Of a stretch of DNA of 64,000 nucleotides, positions 8,429 through 17,081 are shown one piece after another. The notes beneath the pieces were generated by a model. It saw only the letters and a program-made list of their open reading frames with translations. It had not been told where the DNA came from and did no database searches. Where the stretch lies: contig NZ_JAHEPS010000001.1 in assembly GCF_018596335.1 (NCBI RefSeq), positions 62,001-126,000 of the forward strand, given 5' to 3'. Made by a program: the position numbers and the translations under genes. This stretch comes from Shewanella jiangmenensis. GTDB taxonomy: Bacteria; Pseudomonadota; Gammaproteobacteria; Enterobacterales; Shewanellaceae. Numbering within the stretch: the first letter of the stretch is position 1; every line of letters begins with the position of its first letter.

Positions 8429-10000
8429 TCAGGCCTGATTTGCAGCCTGCTCGGCTTCCTCCCAGGCCTGGCGTTTACGATAAATGGTTGAGGCACTGAT
8501 ATCCAAAAGCGCGGCCGCCTTGGGAATATTGCCCTCACAGGCTTCAATAGCCTGCTCGATAATGGCTTTTTCGGCAAGCCACAAGGGCTTGATACCGTCC
8601 GGTGCCTCGGCGAAAAATCCTGCCTCTGCAGCGCCCAGCCCCTGATGTAAGGTGCCGGACGCCTGCGGTGAATTGCCTGCTTCCTGCTGATAGCCTTGAG
8701 CGTGCTGCTGATAGCCTTGAGCGCGATGGTAGCCAGGCGGGTTAAGCGCCCCAGAGGCGTTGTCGGCCGGGTCGGTGGCGACCTGTGCCAAGGTTTGACT
8801 CGCAAACTGGCTGCCCGCCACTGCGGCTCTGGGATGACGGATAGACTCAGGCAACATGGCTTCGGTCAGTGTATCACCCTGATTGAGCACCACCATCTGA
8901 CGCATCACATTTTGCAGTTGTCGCACATTACCAGGCCAGGGATAAAGGCCCATGAGTCTTGCGCATTCCGGACTTATCGCCTTGAATGACTTACCTTCTT
9001 CACGGCTGTAATCCTTGAGGAATTTTTTTGCAAGCAGCATCAAATCGCGGCCGCGGGAGCGCAGCGGCGGCAGCTCCAGCGGAATAACATACAAGCGGTA
9101 ATACAAATCCTCACGAAAACGGCCGGCTTTCACCTCCTGCCAGGGGTCGCGATTGGTCGCCGCCACAAAGCGCACATCCACGGTTTCTTCACGGCTGCCG
9201 CCAACAGGCGTGTAAACGCCGGTTTGGATAAAGCGCAGCAATTTGGCCTGTAAATCCAGCTCCATTTCGCAGATTTCGTCCAAAAACAAGGTGCCGCCAT
9301 TGGCTCTGGCAGCCGCGCCCTGGCGGTGATTGGTGGCGCCGGTAAAGGCACCTTTGACGTGGCCAAAAATTTCGCTCTCCATTAATTCATGGGGAATGGA
9401 GGCACAGTTAAGGGCAATAAAGGGCGCGTCGGCCCGCTGCCCCGACTGGTGAATGGCCTGGGCGCACACTTCTTTGCCGGTGCCGCTCTCGCCGGTAATA
9501 AACACCGAAGCCTTGCTGTGGGCCACGTTTTCGATGGTGCGATACACGGTTTGCATGGCGAGCGACTCGCCGACAAAACCGCAAAAATTGGCGGTGGGCA
9601 GGCTTTTTTCATAGCGGCTCACCAGCGCCACCAACTCCCGCTGTTTCAGCGCGTTACGTACAGTGATCCCAAGCCGCTTGCCATCAAAGGGCTTGACCAG
9701 AAAATCAAACGCACCAAGGCGCATCGCATCCACCGCAATGTCGATGGAGCCGTGGGCCGTCATCATAATCACAGTAAGCCCCGGGTACTCTGTCATCACC
9801 CGCTCAAGAATATCCATGCCCGACATATCCGGCAGCTTGATATCGAGCAGCAGCAAATCGGGCTTGGCGCGGGCAAGCTCGGCGAGCGCATCCTCGCCGT
9901 AATTGACATGGGTCACCTGCCCGCCCTCAGCGCGCAGGTATTCGCTGTAAAGCGCCCCCAGAGACTGACTGTCTTCCACCAGCAGCGCATTAAAGGTCAT
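8429..10000 (-). CDS. Sigma54-dependent response regulator, LuxO/SypG type
   Basis: The protein of about 523 residues has three parts. A receiver domain carries the phosphoacceptor in [13 protein letters not shown] (about residue 52). The AAA+ activator domain shows Walker A GESGTGKE, the sigma54-contacting GAFTGA and Walker [10 protein letters not shown] Fis-type helix-turn-helix lies at the C-terminus ([20 protein letters not shown]). This architecture is shared by LuxO and SypG. A Gln/Ala-rich linker with a short duplication (QGYQQ twice) precedes the DNA-binding domain. The ATG at 10000 overlaps the stop of the upstream hybrid kinase by 11 bp, so kinase and regulator are translationally coupled and almost certainly partners. 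LuxO-type operators and sigma54 promoters occur in the neighbouring polysaccharide locus. Confidence 0.92.
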   Translation of the reverse strand: MTFNALLVEDSQSLGALYSEYLRAEGGQVTHVNYGEDALAELARAKPDLLLLDIKLPDMSGMDILERVMTEYPGLTVIMMTAHGSIDIAVDAMRLGAFDFLVKPFDGKRLGITVRNALKQRELVALVSRYEKSLPTANFCGFVGESLAMQTVYRTIENVAHSKASVFITGESGTGKEVCAQAIHQSGQRADAPFIALNCASIPHELMESEIFGHVKGAFTGATNHRQGAAARANGGTLFLDEICEMELDLQAKLLRFIQTGVYTPVGGSREETVDVRFVAATNRDPWQEVKAGRFREDLYYRLYVIPLELPPLRSRGRDLMLLAKKFLKDYSREEGKSFKAISPECARLMGLYPWPGNVRQLQNVMRQMVVLNQGDTLTEAMLPESIRHPRAAVAGSQFASQTLAQVATDPADNASGALNPPGYHRAQGYQQHAQGYQQEAGNSPQASGTLHQGLGAAEAGFFAEAPDGIKPLWLAEKAIIEQAIEACEGNIPKAAALLDISASTIYRKRQAWEEAEQAANQA

Positions 10001-13000
10001 AAGCAGCCTCCCCAAGAGTGCCATATCGGTCCGCCATGGCATCGCGGCTTGCCCCCACACAGGCATGAATTTGCGCAATCAGCGGCTCTACCCCTTGCTC
10101 GCGTTTGCTGCGGGCTTTTTCCTCCAGGGTGCGGGCAAGTTCATAGAGCATCTGCGCGCCAAAGGAGCCGGCGCTGCTTTTTAAGGTATGCGCCTCATCT
10201 TCAAGGCGCTGCAGGTCGCGGCTGCGCCAGTGGGTGTTTATTGATGCCATGCGCGCGTCGGTTTCCTGCCAGAACACCTGCACCATGGCGATAACACTGC
10301 TGCGGCCAAGGGCCTCTTCAAGCTCGCCAATCACGCTGTCATTGATAAGCGCGGCAAGGTCCACGGGCGGCGGCGTATCAGGGGTGGTTTCCGAGTGTGG
10401 TAACCAGGCACTAATGCGTTTAAGCAGCTCATCGCGGGCAATGGGTTTTGAAATAACATCCAGCATGCCGGCCTCAAAACAGGCATCGAGCTCTTCTTTA
10501 AATACGTTGGCCGTCATCGCCAGAATAAGGTAATCGGGGCTTAAGCGCAGAATTTCACGGGTGGCCTGCAGCCCATCCATCACCGGCATCCGCACATCCA
10601 TCAAAATTAAATCGTAGCGCTGGTTTGCAGCGCGGATGCAGGCTTCTTCGCCATTGGCGGCAATATCAACCTCGGCGCCTTCGCGGGACAGCAGCGCCGC
10701 TGCCACCAGCTGATTGGCCGGGCTGTCTTCGGCAAGCAGGATCCGCCGTCCGGCAAGGAGCCGTTGATTCTCTTGCTGTTCACTGCGGCCATCTTCTTGC
10801 GGCACAGTGGACACCAGCTCAAGCAGCATGGCCCGGCTTAAGGGTTTATTAACCTGATGATGGATACCGAGCGCCGACAGCATGGACTGCACATCGGCGC
10901 GCACCCCCGACACCAGCGCCACCAGATTGCCATCGCCAAACAGATAACCGTCCTTGAGCATCTGGCAGCGGCGCGCATCCAGCCCAAGCAAACAGGAATC
11001 ATCAATCATGATCAGCATAAAGCGGCCGCTGACACGGGTGATGTCTGAAAAATCATCAACCTTTTGGATCCACACACATTCCACCCCATATTGGGCATAT
11101 TGCTTACGCACCAGCCCCGCGACTTCTTCGTCGGGATGCAGTAACAGCACCCGGGGATGCTCAGGCAAATGCCAGAAATGAATGGGTTCATTGGCATCTA
11201 TGGTAAAGAGTGCACTGGCACTGAAGCAGGTGCCCACCCCCGGCGTGCTGTCAACGTCAATACCGCCGCCCATCATCCGCAGCAGCTCGGCACAAATCGC
11301 AAGGCCAAGCCCTGAGCCCTTGTAACTGGTGTTACTGCCATCGTGCACCTGGGAAAACTCAGTAAAGAGCTTTTGCTGCGCGCGGGCCGACATGCCAATG
11401 CCCTGATCGGTCACCTTAAAATTAAGCTGCACTTTCTCCTGATGACTGTCGGGGATCCACATTTGCACAGTGACAGCGCCGCGACTGGAAAACTTAATCG
11501 CGTTATCGACCAGATTGTGTATCACCTGGCGAAGGCGCTGGCCGTCTCCCACCAGATACTGCGGCACGTTGCGGTTAATGAAGCTCGCCAGTTGTATTCC
11601 CTTTTCCTGCGCTTTGGGCGCCAGAATTTGCAGCACCTGTGCCACCACTTTGTCCGGTTCAAAACTGTGGTTTTCAAGCACCATTTGCCCGGCTTCGATT
11701 TTGGAAAAGTCGAGAATATCGTTGATGGTAGATAGCAGCGCCGTGCCCGCTTCGCGGGCGGTATTTGCGTAGAGGCGCTGCTCTTTGTCGAGGCTCGAAT
11801 CAAGCAGCAAGGTCACGCAGCCCAGCACCGCATTGAGCGGCGAGCGGATTTCATGGCTCATGGTGGCAAGGAAGCGCGACTTGGCCTTACTGCCCTCCTC
11901 GGCCTGCAATTTGGCGGCCCTGAGTTCATCTTCCCGCTGTTTTCGCTCGGAAATATCGCGAAGAAAGGCGGCAAACAGCACCTCGTCATCGAGCCGGATT
12001 GGGATAACTGTCAGCTCCACCGGCAACGCCGAGCCATCTTTGCAACTGGCATTGAGTTCGACCTGACGGTTCAGCACCGGCCCTTCGCCGGTGGCATGAA
12101 AATGCAACATGCCGCGGCGATGAGCGGCATGATGCTCCTTGGGAATAATAAACTGCTCCAGGGGTTTACCCAGCACCTCATCCCGCTCAAAACCAAATAA
12201 GTTGGTGGCGGCGTTATTGAACTCCCGCACCAGGCCGTCGGCATCGATGGTGACAAAGGCATCGCGGCTGGCGTTGATGGTCGCCACCAGAATCGATTCC
12301 GAGCGGCGCATGTCGGCCTGGCGCCGTTTCTCCAGGGTTAAGTCTTCAATCAGCCCCAAAAACAGCAATTCTTCGCCCAAATGCATGGCGCTGACATGCA
12401 GCTCTATCGGAAATTCGCTGCCGTCTTTGCGACGGGCGGTGACCTCACGGCCGCGGCCAAGGGATCTGGCATCGTCACCGGCAAGGTATTTATCGATATA
12501 CCCTTGATGAATTGAGGAAATTTCGTTTGGCATCAGCATCGACACCGCCGCGCCGTCAAGCTCCCCGGGTGAATAGCCAAACAGCTGATAAACAGCGCCG
12601 TTGACCTCACGCAGATACCCCTTGGTATCCATAATCACATAGCCGTCGGTGGCGGTGTCAAGGATGGTGGACAGGCGTAAATTGGCCTCCTCCAGCGCCT
12701 CGGTCCGCTCACTGATCCGCTCCCCCATGGCATTGAATGCCCTGGCGGTCATGGCTATTTCATCATTGCCCCGCACCGGCAATGGCACATGGGGATCGCC
12801 TGCGAGCAGCCCAAGGCTTGCATCGCGAAGCTGCAGCAACTTGCGACTGAGAAAATAGCCAAGCGCCCAGGAAAACAGCGCCACCAGCACTATCTCAAGC
12901 GCCGCAATCGACAGAATCCGCACCGAGGCGTCCTGTAAAAAGGTTGCAAATTCGCGGGTGTTGATACCCAGCTCAACCTTGCCAAAGGGGTAACCCGATT

Positions 13001-13361
13001 CCACTATGTCGGCTTCAACCGCCACCATATCCGGATGCTGAGTGGCAAGCTCAGAGTGCTTTTCATGCTCGGATAAATCTCCCCGCGATACCAGCACGCC
13101 TTGATTATCGTAAATCTCAACATAGTGAACCTGATTTTGCCGGCTCACTTCATCCACCAGCGCCTCCAGGGTGGATAAGTCGGTGCTGAGCACCGCATCC
13201 TTGGCCGCAGCCGCCAGCAGCACCGCGGTGCTCTGGGCCCGTTTGAGAATTTCCGATTCATTGGAATTACGCAGGTAATCTATGCTGGTGTAGACCAAAA
13301 ACAGCAGCAGCAAGCCTTCAATCAGCGCGATCCCGAGGATGGTTTTAAGGCGAAATGACAT
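9990..13361 (-). CDS. Hybrid sensor histidine kinase (HAMP-PAS-PAS-HisKA-HATPase-REC-HPt)
   Basis: From the ATG at 13361 the protein has about 1123 residues. Two transmembrane segments (about 7-26 and 148-171) flank a periplasmic domain of about 120 residues. HAMP, two PAS domains and a histidine kinase core follow: H-box FLATMSHEIRSPLNAVLG, N-box HNLVDNAIKFS, G-boxes DQGIGMS and GSGLGLAI. After a degenerate receiver-like segment comes a canonical receiver (ILLAEDSPANQ, LILMDVRMPVMDG) and an HPt domain with HTLKSSAGSFGA. It should run a His-Asp-His-Asp relay ending on the adjacent sigma54 regulator. GAGGT lies 5 bases before the ATG, and the PhnD-like gene ends 7 bp upstream. A start at 13646 would overlap most of that gene's 3' end. 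Confidence 0.93.
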   Translation of the reverse strand: MSFRLKTILGIALIEGLLLLFLVYTSIDYLRNSNESEILKRAQSTAVLLAAAAKDAVLSTDLSTLEALVDEVSRQNQVHYVEIYDNQGVLVSRGDLSEHEKHSELATQHPDMVAVEADIVESGYPFGKVELGINTREFATFLQDASVRILSIAALEIVLVALFSWALGYFLSRKLLQLRDASLGLLAGDPHVPLPVRGNDEIAMTARAFNAMGERISERTEALEEANLRLSTILDTATDGYVIMDTKGYLREVNGAVYQLFGYSPGELDGAAVSMLMPNEISSIHQGYIDKYLAGDDARSLGRGREVTARRKDGSEFPIELHVSAMHLGEELLFLGLIEDLTLEKRRQADMRRSESILVATINASRDAFVTIDADGLVREFNNAATNLFGFERDEVLGKPLEQFIIPKEHHAAHRRGMLHFHATGEGPVLNRQVELNASCKDGSALPVELTVIPIRLDDEVLFAAFLRDISERKQREDELRAAKLQAEEGSKAKSRFLATMSHEIRSPLNAVLGCVTLLLDSSLDKEQRLYANTAREAGTALLSTINDILDFSKIEAGQMVLENHSFEPDKVVAQVLQILAPKAQEKGIQLASFINRNVPQYLVGDGQRLRQVIHNLVDNAIKFSSRGAVTVQMWIPDSHQEKVQLNFKVTDQGIGMSARAQQKLFTEFSQVHDGSNTSYKGSGLGLAICAELLRMMGGGIDVDSTPGVGTCFSASALFTIDANEPIHFWHLPEHPRVLLLHPDEEVAGLVRKQYAQYGVECVWIQKVDDFSDITRVSGRFMLIMIDDSCLLGLDARRCQMLKDGYLFGDGNLVALVSGVRADVQSMLSALGIHHQVNKPLSRAMLLELVSTVPQEDGRSEQQENQRLLAGRRILLAEDSPANQLVAAALLSREGAEVDIAANGEEACIRAANQRYDLILMDVRMPVMDGLQATREILRLSPDYLILAMTANVFKEELDACFEAGMLDVISKPIARDELLKRISAWLPHSETTPDTPPPVDLAALINDSVIGELEEALGRSSVIAMVQVFWQETDARMASINTHWRSRDLQRLEDEAHTLKSSAGSFGAQMLYELARTLEEKARSKREQGVEPLIAQIHACVGASRDAMADRYGTLGEAAYDL

Positions 13362-13368
13362 ATCGACC

Positions 13369-14457
13369 TCACTTGCCGCTGCTGCCAAGCGATGGCAGTG
13401 CGCCAAGCTTAAGCGCCCGAATGTCATCCCAGTCGCTGTCGCTTGCGCCTGCAAGCGGCTCCATCGCGAGCGACTTAAGCAGTGCGCGGCCATTATCATC
13501 ATCGCCAAGAGCCACAAAGGCGGCGAGAAGTTTGGCGCGGGTGTCCTTATCAACCCGTGGATGCACGGCAAATGCATGGGGGGTATAGCCCGGGGTTTGC
13601 CATAAAATCCTAAGGCTCGCTTTAATGGCATCGGTTTGGCTGTCAAAGGTGCGCATTACGCCGCCGCCAACGGGAAAAAGACCCCGGCTGACCCCCAGAT
13701 ACACCGAGTCGTGGGAGCCGACATAGGCATACTGCGCTTCGATATTCAGCTGATGCAGCACGGCTCTTGGCAGCACGCTGGCGGCAAAGGCGGCTGGCGC
13801 CGGCAGCGCGATGGACTGGCCCGCCACCTCTTCAATCGATTTAATCGGCGAGTCTTTTTGCACCACCAAAATGCCTTTAAGCTTTTTATCGGCCTCACGC
13901 ACCAGCGCCTCGTAGCCCACATCCTGATGAAACACCACATAGTGAAACGGATTCATATAGGCAAGGTCATACTCGCCCCTGGCAAGCCGCGCTTCAAACT
14001 CGGGAATGTCCGGCGCAGTGGCGAACTTTAGCGCCACGCCGGTATCGGCCGACAGGCGCGCCATCAGCGGCGCCCACAGCCTTGCCAGCGTGCTGGCCGA
14101 CTGCTGCGGCACTATGCCAAATACCAGCACCGGAGCATTTGCCGCGGCGCCGTTCTCGGCCTCCTTGATGCTGGCAAGCTTGACGTTGCTACCTTCAGCG
14201 TCACTGCTAACTTCAGCGTCACTGCTACTTTCAGCGTCGATGCTTTGCGGACCAGCCACAGCACCAAAGGCAAGCAGCAACAGCGCCGCTAATATAAAAC
14301 GGCGCAGGTCTATCTGGCTGAACCGCGCAGCACTTAGCCCAAAGTCAGTTACAGCAAGGGGCGTTATCCCAAAGCGCGCTTTACCAGGATGCGTCATCCC
14401 CATCAAAAACCCAGTTCCCAAGCGACTCAGGAAAGCCTTGACCGGCAATCTGTCCAT
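13369..14457 (-). CDS. PhnD-like periplasmic substrate-binding protein, presumed co-sensor of the hybrid kinase
   Basis: The 362-residue protein has an N-terminal hydrophobic export signal at about residues 52-70 (RRFILAALLLLAFGAVAG), preceded by an unusually long 50-residue leader, so the start may be misplaced. The mature part resembles PhnD/phosphite-type binding proteins: FGIVPQQSASTLARLWAPL, GEYDLAYMNPFHYVVFHQ, a lysine-rich LKGILVVQKDSPIKS and GLFPVGGGVMRTF. A short Ser-Asp-Ala-Glu duplication (about 75-88) follows the signal. There is no ABC permease or ATPase nearby. The gene sits 7 bp upstream of a membrane hybrid kinase, so it more likely presents a ligand to the kinase, as TorT does for TorS, than feeds a transporter. 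The ligand is unknown. Confidence 0.82.
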   Translation of the reverse strand: MDRLPVKAFLSRLGTGFLMGMTHPGKARFGITPLAVTDFGLSAARFSQIDLRRFILAALLLLAFGAVAGPQSIDAESSSDAEVSSDAEGSNVKLASIKEAENGAAANAPVLVFGIVPQQSASTLARLWAPLMARLSADTGVALKFATAPDIPEFEARLARGEYDLAYMNPFHYVVFHQDVGYEALVREADKKLKGILVVQKDSPIKSIEEVAGQSIALPAPAAFAASVLPRAVLHQLNIEAQYAYVGSHDSVYLGVSRGLFPVGGGVMRTFDSQTDAIKASLRILWQTPGYTPHAFAVHPRVDKDTRAKLLAAFVALGDDDNGRALLKSLAMEPLAGASDSDWDDIRALKLGALPSLGSSGK

Positions 14458-14503
14458 ATCTCACCCGCAGTTACAGTCCCTGGATTGACTATGGTAGAGC
14501 CAA

Positions 14504-14516
14504 TTGCATTTTGCAA
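14504..14516. promoter_or_regulatory. LuxO-type operator, exact TTGCA-TTT-TGCAA
   Basis: TTGCATTTTGCAA matches the published LuxO consensus TTGCA-WWW-TGCAA at every position. It lies 77 bp upstream of the sigma54-like -24 element at 14593 and next to a locus whose signalling operon encodes a LuxO/SypG-type activator. A weaker half-match (GCAAAATGAAG) lies at about 14529-14539. Confidence 0.7.
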
Positions 14517-14592
14517 AAAAGCGCCGCCGCAAAATGAAGCCCTGACAAAAACATATCGCTTATGCCAATGTTTTTATTCACTAAATCATCGC

Positions 14593-14608
14593 TGGCACGG
14601 GTTTCGCT
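14593..14608 (+). promoter_or_regulatory. Sigma54-like promoter for the REC-PP2C/RsbW genes
   Basis: TGGCACG (14593-14599), four bases, TCGCT (14604-14608). The GG and GC doublets have the invariant 12-base register; the only deviation from TGGCACG-N4-TTGCW is C for T in the -12 box. It points toward the REC-PP2C gene at 14847. Confidence 0.65.
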
Positions 14609-14846
14609 AATCCTTGTCCGTCAGCGGCTGAACCAGGCTTATCGGGCAGCGACACCTGCCTTGTATTTACGCCCTGCACTGATGATTGCAGGTCAAACAC
14701 CGCAAACCGGGCCCTGAAGCGAGACCTGAAGCGAGTCTGAAGCGTAAATGGTTCAGCGGTTGCTTTACCCGCAGCGGCAAAGAGCGCAGCAGCGCATCGC
14801 GCGCGCTGCACACAAGGATGCACAGCGATAAAAGGAGACAGACGCC

Positions 14847-16097
14847 ATGGGCATAAAACCCGTCACCACCGACAGCCAGGCGCTGAAGGTACTGTTGGTG
14901 GAAGATACCGCCAGTGAGCGGCTCTACATCAGTGAGCTTTTACATCAGCAGGGCTTTGAGGTGCATGAATGCGCCAGCGCCGAAGCGGCGCTGGACTGGC
15001 TTGATGAGCATCAGGTTGACATGCTGGTCAGCGACTGGCGCATGCCGGGTATGTCAGGACCGCAGTTGTGCCAGATAGTGAAATCCCGGCCATCACCACC
15101 CTATGTACTGATGCTGACCGCCAATGCCGATACCGGCTTTTTAATTCAGGGCATCGAATCCGGCGCCGACGATTATCTGCCCAAACCCTTTGTGCCTGCG
15201 GTGCTTAAGGTCAGGCTGCTCGCGGCGGTGCGGCTTATTCGCCTCAATCAGAGATTAGCCCGGCAAAACCACAGTCTGGAGCAGGCGTTAACTGAAAGCT
15301 CTGAGCTAAATCAGCGCCTTGCAACCGATCTTCAGCAAGCGGCACTGCTGCAACAATCTCTGCTGCCAGCGCCATCCAGTGACTTTGATAACTGGCACTG
15401 TGTCAGCCGCTTTGCCAGCGCGAATGTACTTGCCGGCGATGTATTCCATGTTTTCAGCATTTCAGCAGATGAACTTGGGTTTTATCTCATCGATGTCGCC
15501 GGGCACGGCGCCGCGGCGGCGATGCAGGCGTTTTCACTCGCCATGACCCTGTCGCCCTGTCGCTGCGACTGGCAAAGGGTATCGCCGGCAAATCTGCTGG
15601 GTCATTTAAATGCTCAGTACCGCGACCCTTCCCATCAGGGCCAGTTTGCCACGGCGCTCATCGGCAGGTTAAACCTAAAAAGTGGCGAATGTTGCCTAAG
15701 CTCTGCCGGCCACCCGCTGCCGCTGAGGCTTGATGTCGAGGGCTGCTGTCACACCATCGCCGACAACCAGTGCACCGGCCTGCCGCTCGGTATCGACCCC
15801 AAGGCGCACTACCTTGAAACCCGATTTCACTTCAGCGCAGGCGAGCGGATGCTGCTGTTTTCCGATGGCGCTTACGAGAGCCAGCACCCCGTCCACGGCA
15901 GTTTCGGGCTCTCGCGGCTTAAGCAGCTAGCGCTTGCGGCCAAGCCGCTTAAGCCCGATGCGCTTATTCAGCACCTTTTTCACGCAATACACCTGTGGCA
16001 AGGTGGCAGCTTTCAGGATGACGTGTCGCTTATCCTGCTGTGCGCGCCCGACTGCCTAACACCCTCCGGGAGGTCACATGAACAGTCTGCAGCTTAA
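14847..16097 (+). CDS. Response regulator with PP2C (SpoIIE/RsbU-type) phosphatase output domain
   Basis: The 416-residue protein has a receiver domain at about residues 12-130 with acidic pocket LLVEDTASE and phosphoacceptor LVSDWRMPGMSG. A coiled coil at about 130-170 precedes a PP2C domain at about 175-400. The metal ligands of PP2C are intact: VLAGDVF, LIDVAGHGAAAA, LFSDGAYES and FQDDVSLILL. Such proteins dephosphorylate an anti-sigma antagonist (STAS) protein. In V. fischeri SypE one polypeptide joins a receiver, an RsbW-like kinase and a PP2C domain; here the kinase is a separate gene overlapping the 3' end by 20 bp. Confidence 0.9.
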   Translation: MGIKPVTTDSQALKVLLVEDTASERLYISELLHQQGFEVHECASAEAALDWLDEHQVDMLVSDWRMPGMSGPQLCQIVKSRPSPPYVLMLTANADTGFLIQGIESGADDYLPKPFVPAVLKVRLLAAVRLIRLNQRLARQNHSLEQALTESSELNQRLATDLQQAALLQQSLLPAPSSDFDNWHCVSRFASANVLAGDVFHVFSISADELGFYLIDVAGHGAAAAMQAFSLAMTLSPCRCDWQRVSPANLLGHLNAQYRDPSHQGQFATALIGRLNLKSGECCLSSAGHPLPLRLDVEGCCHTIADNQCTGLPLGIDPKAHYLETRFHFSAGERMLLFSDGAYESQHPVHGSFGLSRLKQLALAAKPLKPDALIQHLFHAIHLWQGGSFQDDVSLILLCAPDCLTPSGRSHEQSAA

Positions 16098-16470
16098 TCT
16101 CAATCAGAGCTTGTGGGAACAAAACCAACTGTTTCAGGAGCTTGAGCAGTTTTTGCTCCAAAACCATGTCCATCCCAAGCAAAGATTCAAACTCATCACC
16201 TGCGTACTTGAAGCGGTCGGCAATGTGGTGCGCCACGGCGCCTGCCCGCTGGAGAAGGTGATCCTTATCGTCCATTGCAACCATGATTCACTGACGGTGG
16301 ATTTGCTCGACCCATCCTTCACCCCCGAGCTTGCAATGCCACAGAATTGCCCAAGCCGCGACGGCGAAACCGGCCGAGGTCTGTGGATCCTCTATAACTG
16401 GATGGACAAGGTACGTTTTCAGCATGCCATCAACGGCACCCACCTGAGATTAAGCCTGCTGCGCCACTGA
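16078..16470 (+). CDS. RsbW-like serine kinase (HATPase_c anti-sigma type)
   Basis: The 130-residue protein has the compact GHKL fold of RsbW/SpoIIAB kinases. The N-box is EAVGNVVRH, followed by a degenerate G1-like LLDPSF and the G2 motif GETGRGLWIL. The ATG at 16078 overlaps the end of the REC-PP2C gene by 20 bp and has GGGAGG five bases upstream, so the two are coupled. Together with the STAS protein encoded next it forms a complete partner switch. The kinase would phosphorylate the STAS protein and the PP2C domain would reverse it. No sigma factor is encoded nearby, so the target is probably not RNA polymerase. Confidence 0.85.
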   Translation: MNSLQLNLNQSLWEQNQLFQELEQFLLQNHVHPKQRFKLITCVLEAVGNVVRHGACPLEKVILIVHCNHDSLTVDLLDPSFTPELAMPQNCPSRDGETGRGLWILYNWMDKVRFQHAINGTHLRLSLLRH

Positions 16471-16493
16471 AAAATCCATCCACCAACAACGCT

Positions 16494-16513
16494 GCGCCGG
16501 GCCTGCCCGGCGC
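16494..16513 (+). terminator. GC-rich hairpin after the RsbW-like gene, possible terminator or attenuator
   Basis: GCGCCGGG, loop CCTG, CCCGGCGC: eight perfect GC-rich pairs, 24 bp after the stop codon. Only a short T-run (16520-16523) follows at a distance, so termination may be partial. Confidence 0.5.
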
Positions 16514-16514
16514 T

Positions 16515-16546
16515 GTGCATTTTGCGCATGGCGTTGCAAATTGCCA
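16515..16546. promoter_or_regulatory. Two LuxO-type operator candidates upstream of the STAS gene
   Basis: Site A, 16515-16527, reads GTGCA-TTT-TGCGC; site B, 16534-16546, reads TTGCA-AAT-TGCCA. B differs from the LuxO consensus at one position. A keeps the TGCA-W3-TGC core. Site B ends 54 bp before the sigma54 -24 element at 16600. Confidence 0.6.
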
Positions 16547-16599
16547 AAGCCCTTCAAAGCAAAACAAGCTAAAACCATGTTATTTATAAAGTAAATTCT

Positions 16600-16615
16600 T
16601 GGCACGGTTAATGCG
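16600..16615 (+). promoter_or_regulatory. Sigma54-like promoter for the STAS/export operon
   Basis: TGGCACG (16600-16606), GTTA, ATGCG (16611-16615). GG and GC are in the correct 12-base register and the -24 box is perfect. It is 50 nt upstream of the STAS gene ATG at 16665. Confidence 0.75.
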
Positions 16616-16664
16616 ATTACTTGGTTGTCTGTCACTCACGCAGGCTTACACCAAGGAGCGCATC

Positions 16665-17021
16665 ATGAAATTCCATCCTCTGCCAAAAAGCCATGCCAGC
16701 CTTATCACCCTGCCAAACGAAATGGTGATGGCCCAAACCCCCACCCACAGAGCCGCCCTGCTAAAGCATATGGAATCCGGCGCCACCAGCCTGGTGCTGG
16801 ATCTGACCGACGTGCGCTACATGGACTCCAGCGGCCTGTCGGTACTGGTCAGTGTTTACAAGCGCTCACGTGAGCTGTGCGGCGAAGTGGTGCTGGTATC
16901 CCCCTCCGACGGAGTGCGCGCCCTGATTGAACTGACCCGTCTGCATCAGATTTTTGATATTTACGAAGACCGTCAGGCCGCGATTCGCTATATCACAGCG
17001 CGGGAAAATCCCGACGCCTGA
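16665..17021 (+). CDS. STAS-domain protein, SypA/SpoIIAA-like anti-sigma antagonist type
   Basis: The 118-residue protein is essentially one STAS domain. The signature VLDLTDVRYMDSSGLSVL contains the serine that is phosphorylated in SpoIIAA, RsbV and SypA. The ATG at 16665 has AAGGAG nearby; an upstream in-frame start at 16599 would overlap the promoter. In V. fischeri, unphosphorylated SypA promotes biofilm formation and is controlled by SypE. Here the STAS gene leads the exopolysaccharide operon, as sypA does, and the likely kinase and phosphatase are the two genes just upstream. Confidence 0.88.
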   Translation: MKFHPLPKSHASLITLPNEMVMAQTPTHRAALLKHMESGATSLVLDLTDVRYMDSSGLSVLVSVYKRSRELCGEVVLVSPSDGVRALIELTRLHQIFDIYEDRQAAIRYITARENPDA

Positions 17022-17081
17022 TCAAACGGAATAGAGCACTGTTTATCTTCAGCAACCCAGGCCTGAGCGCAGGAGGCACCC

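Larger units (their letters stand above)
14458..14846. other. Divergent regulatory region between the signalling operon and the polysaccharide locus
   Basis: About 390 bp without a gene. The plus strand carries a perfect LuxO-type operator (14504-14516) and a sigma54-like promoter (14593-14608), giving a leader of about 230 nt to the ATG at 14847. A promoter for the minus-strand signalling operon must also lie here, but I could not assign it. Confidence 0.6.

Noticed and set aside
9389..10294. Long plus-strand open frame opposite the sigma54 regulator and kinase
   Set aside because: Antisense to conserved AAA+ and receiver domains; His/Gln/Arg-rich and without a start signal.
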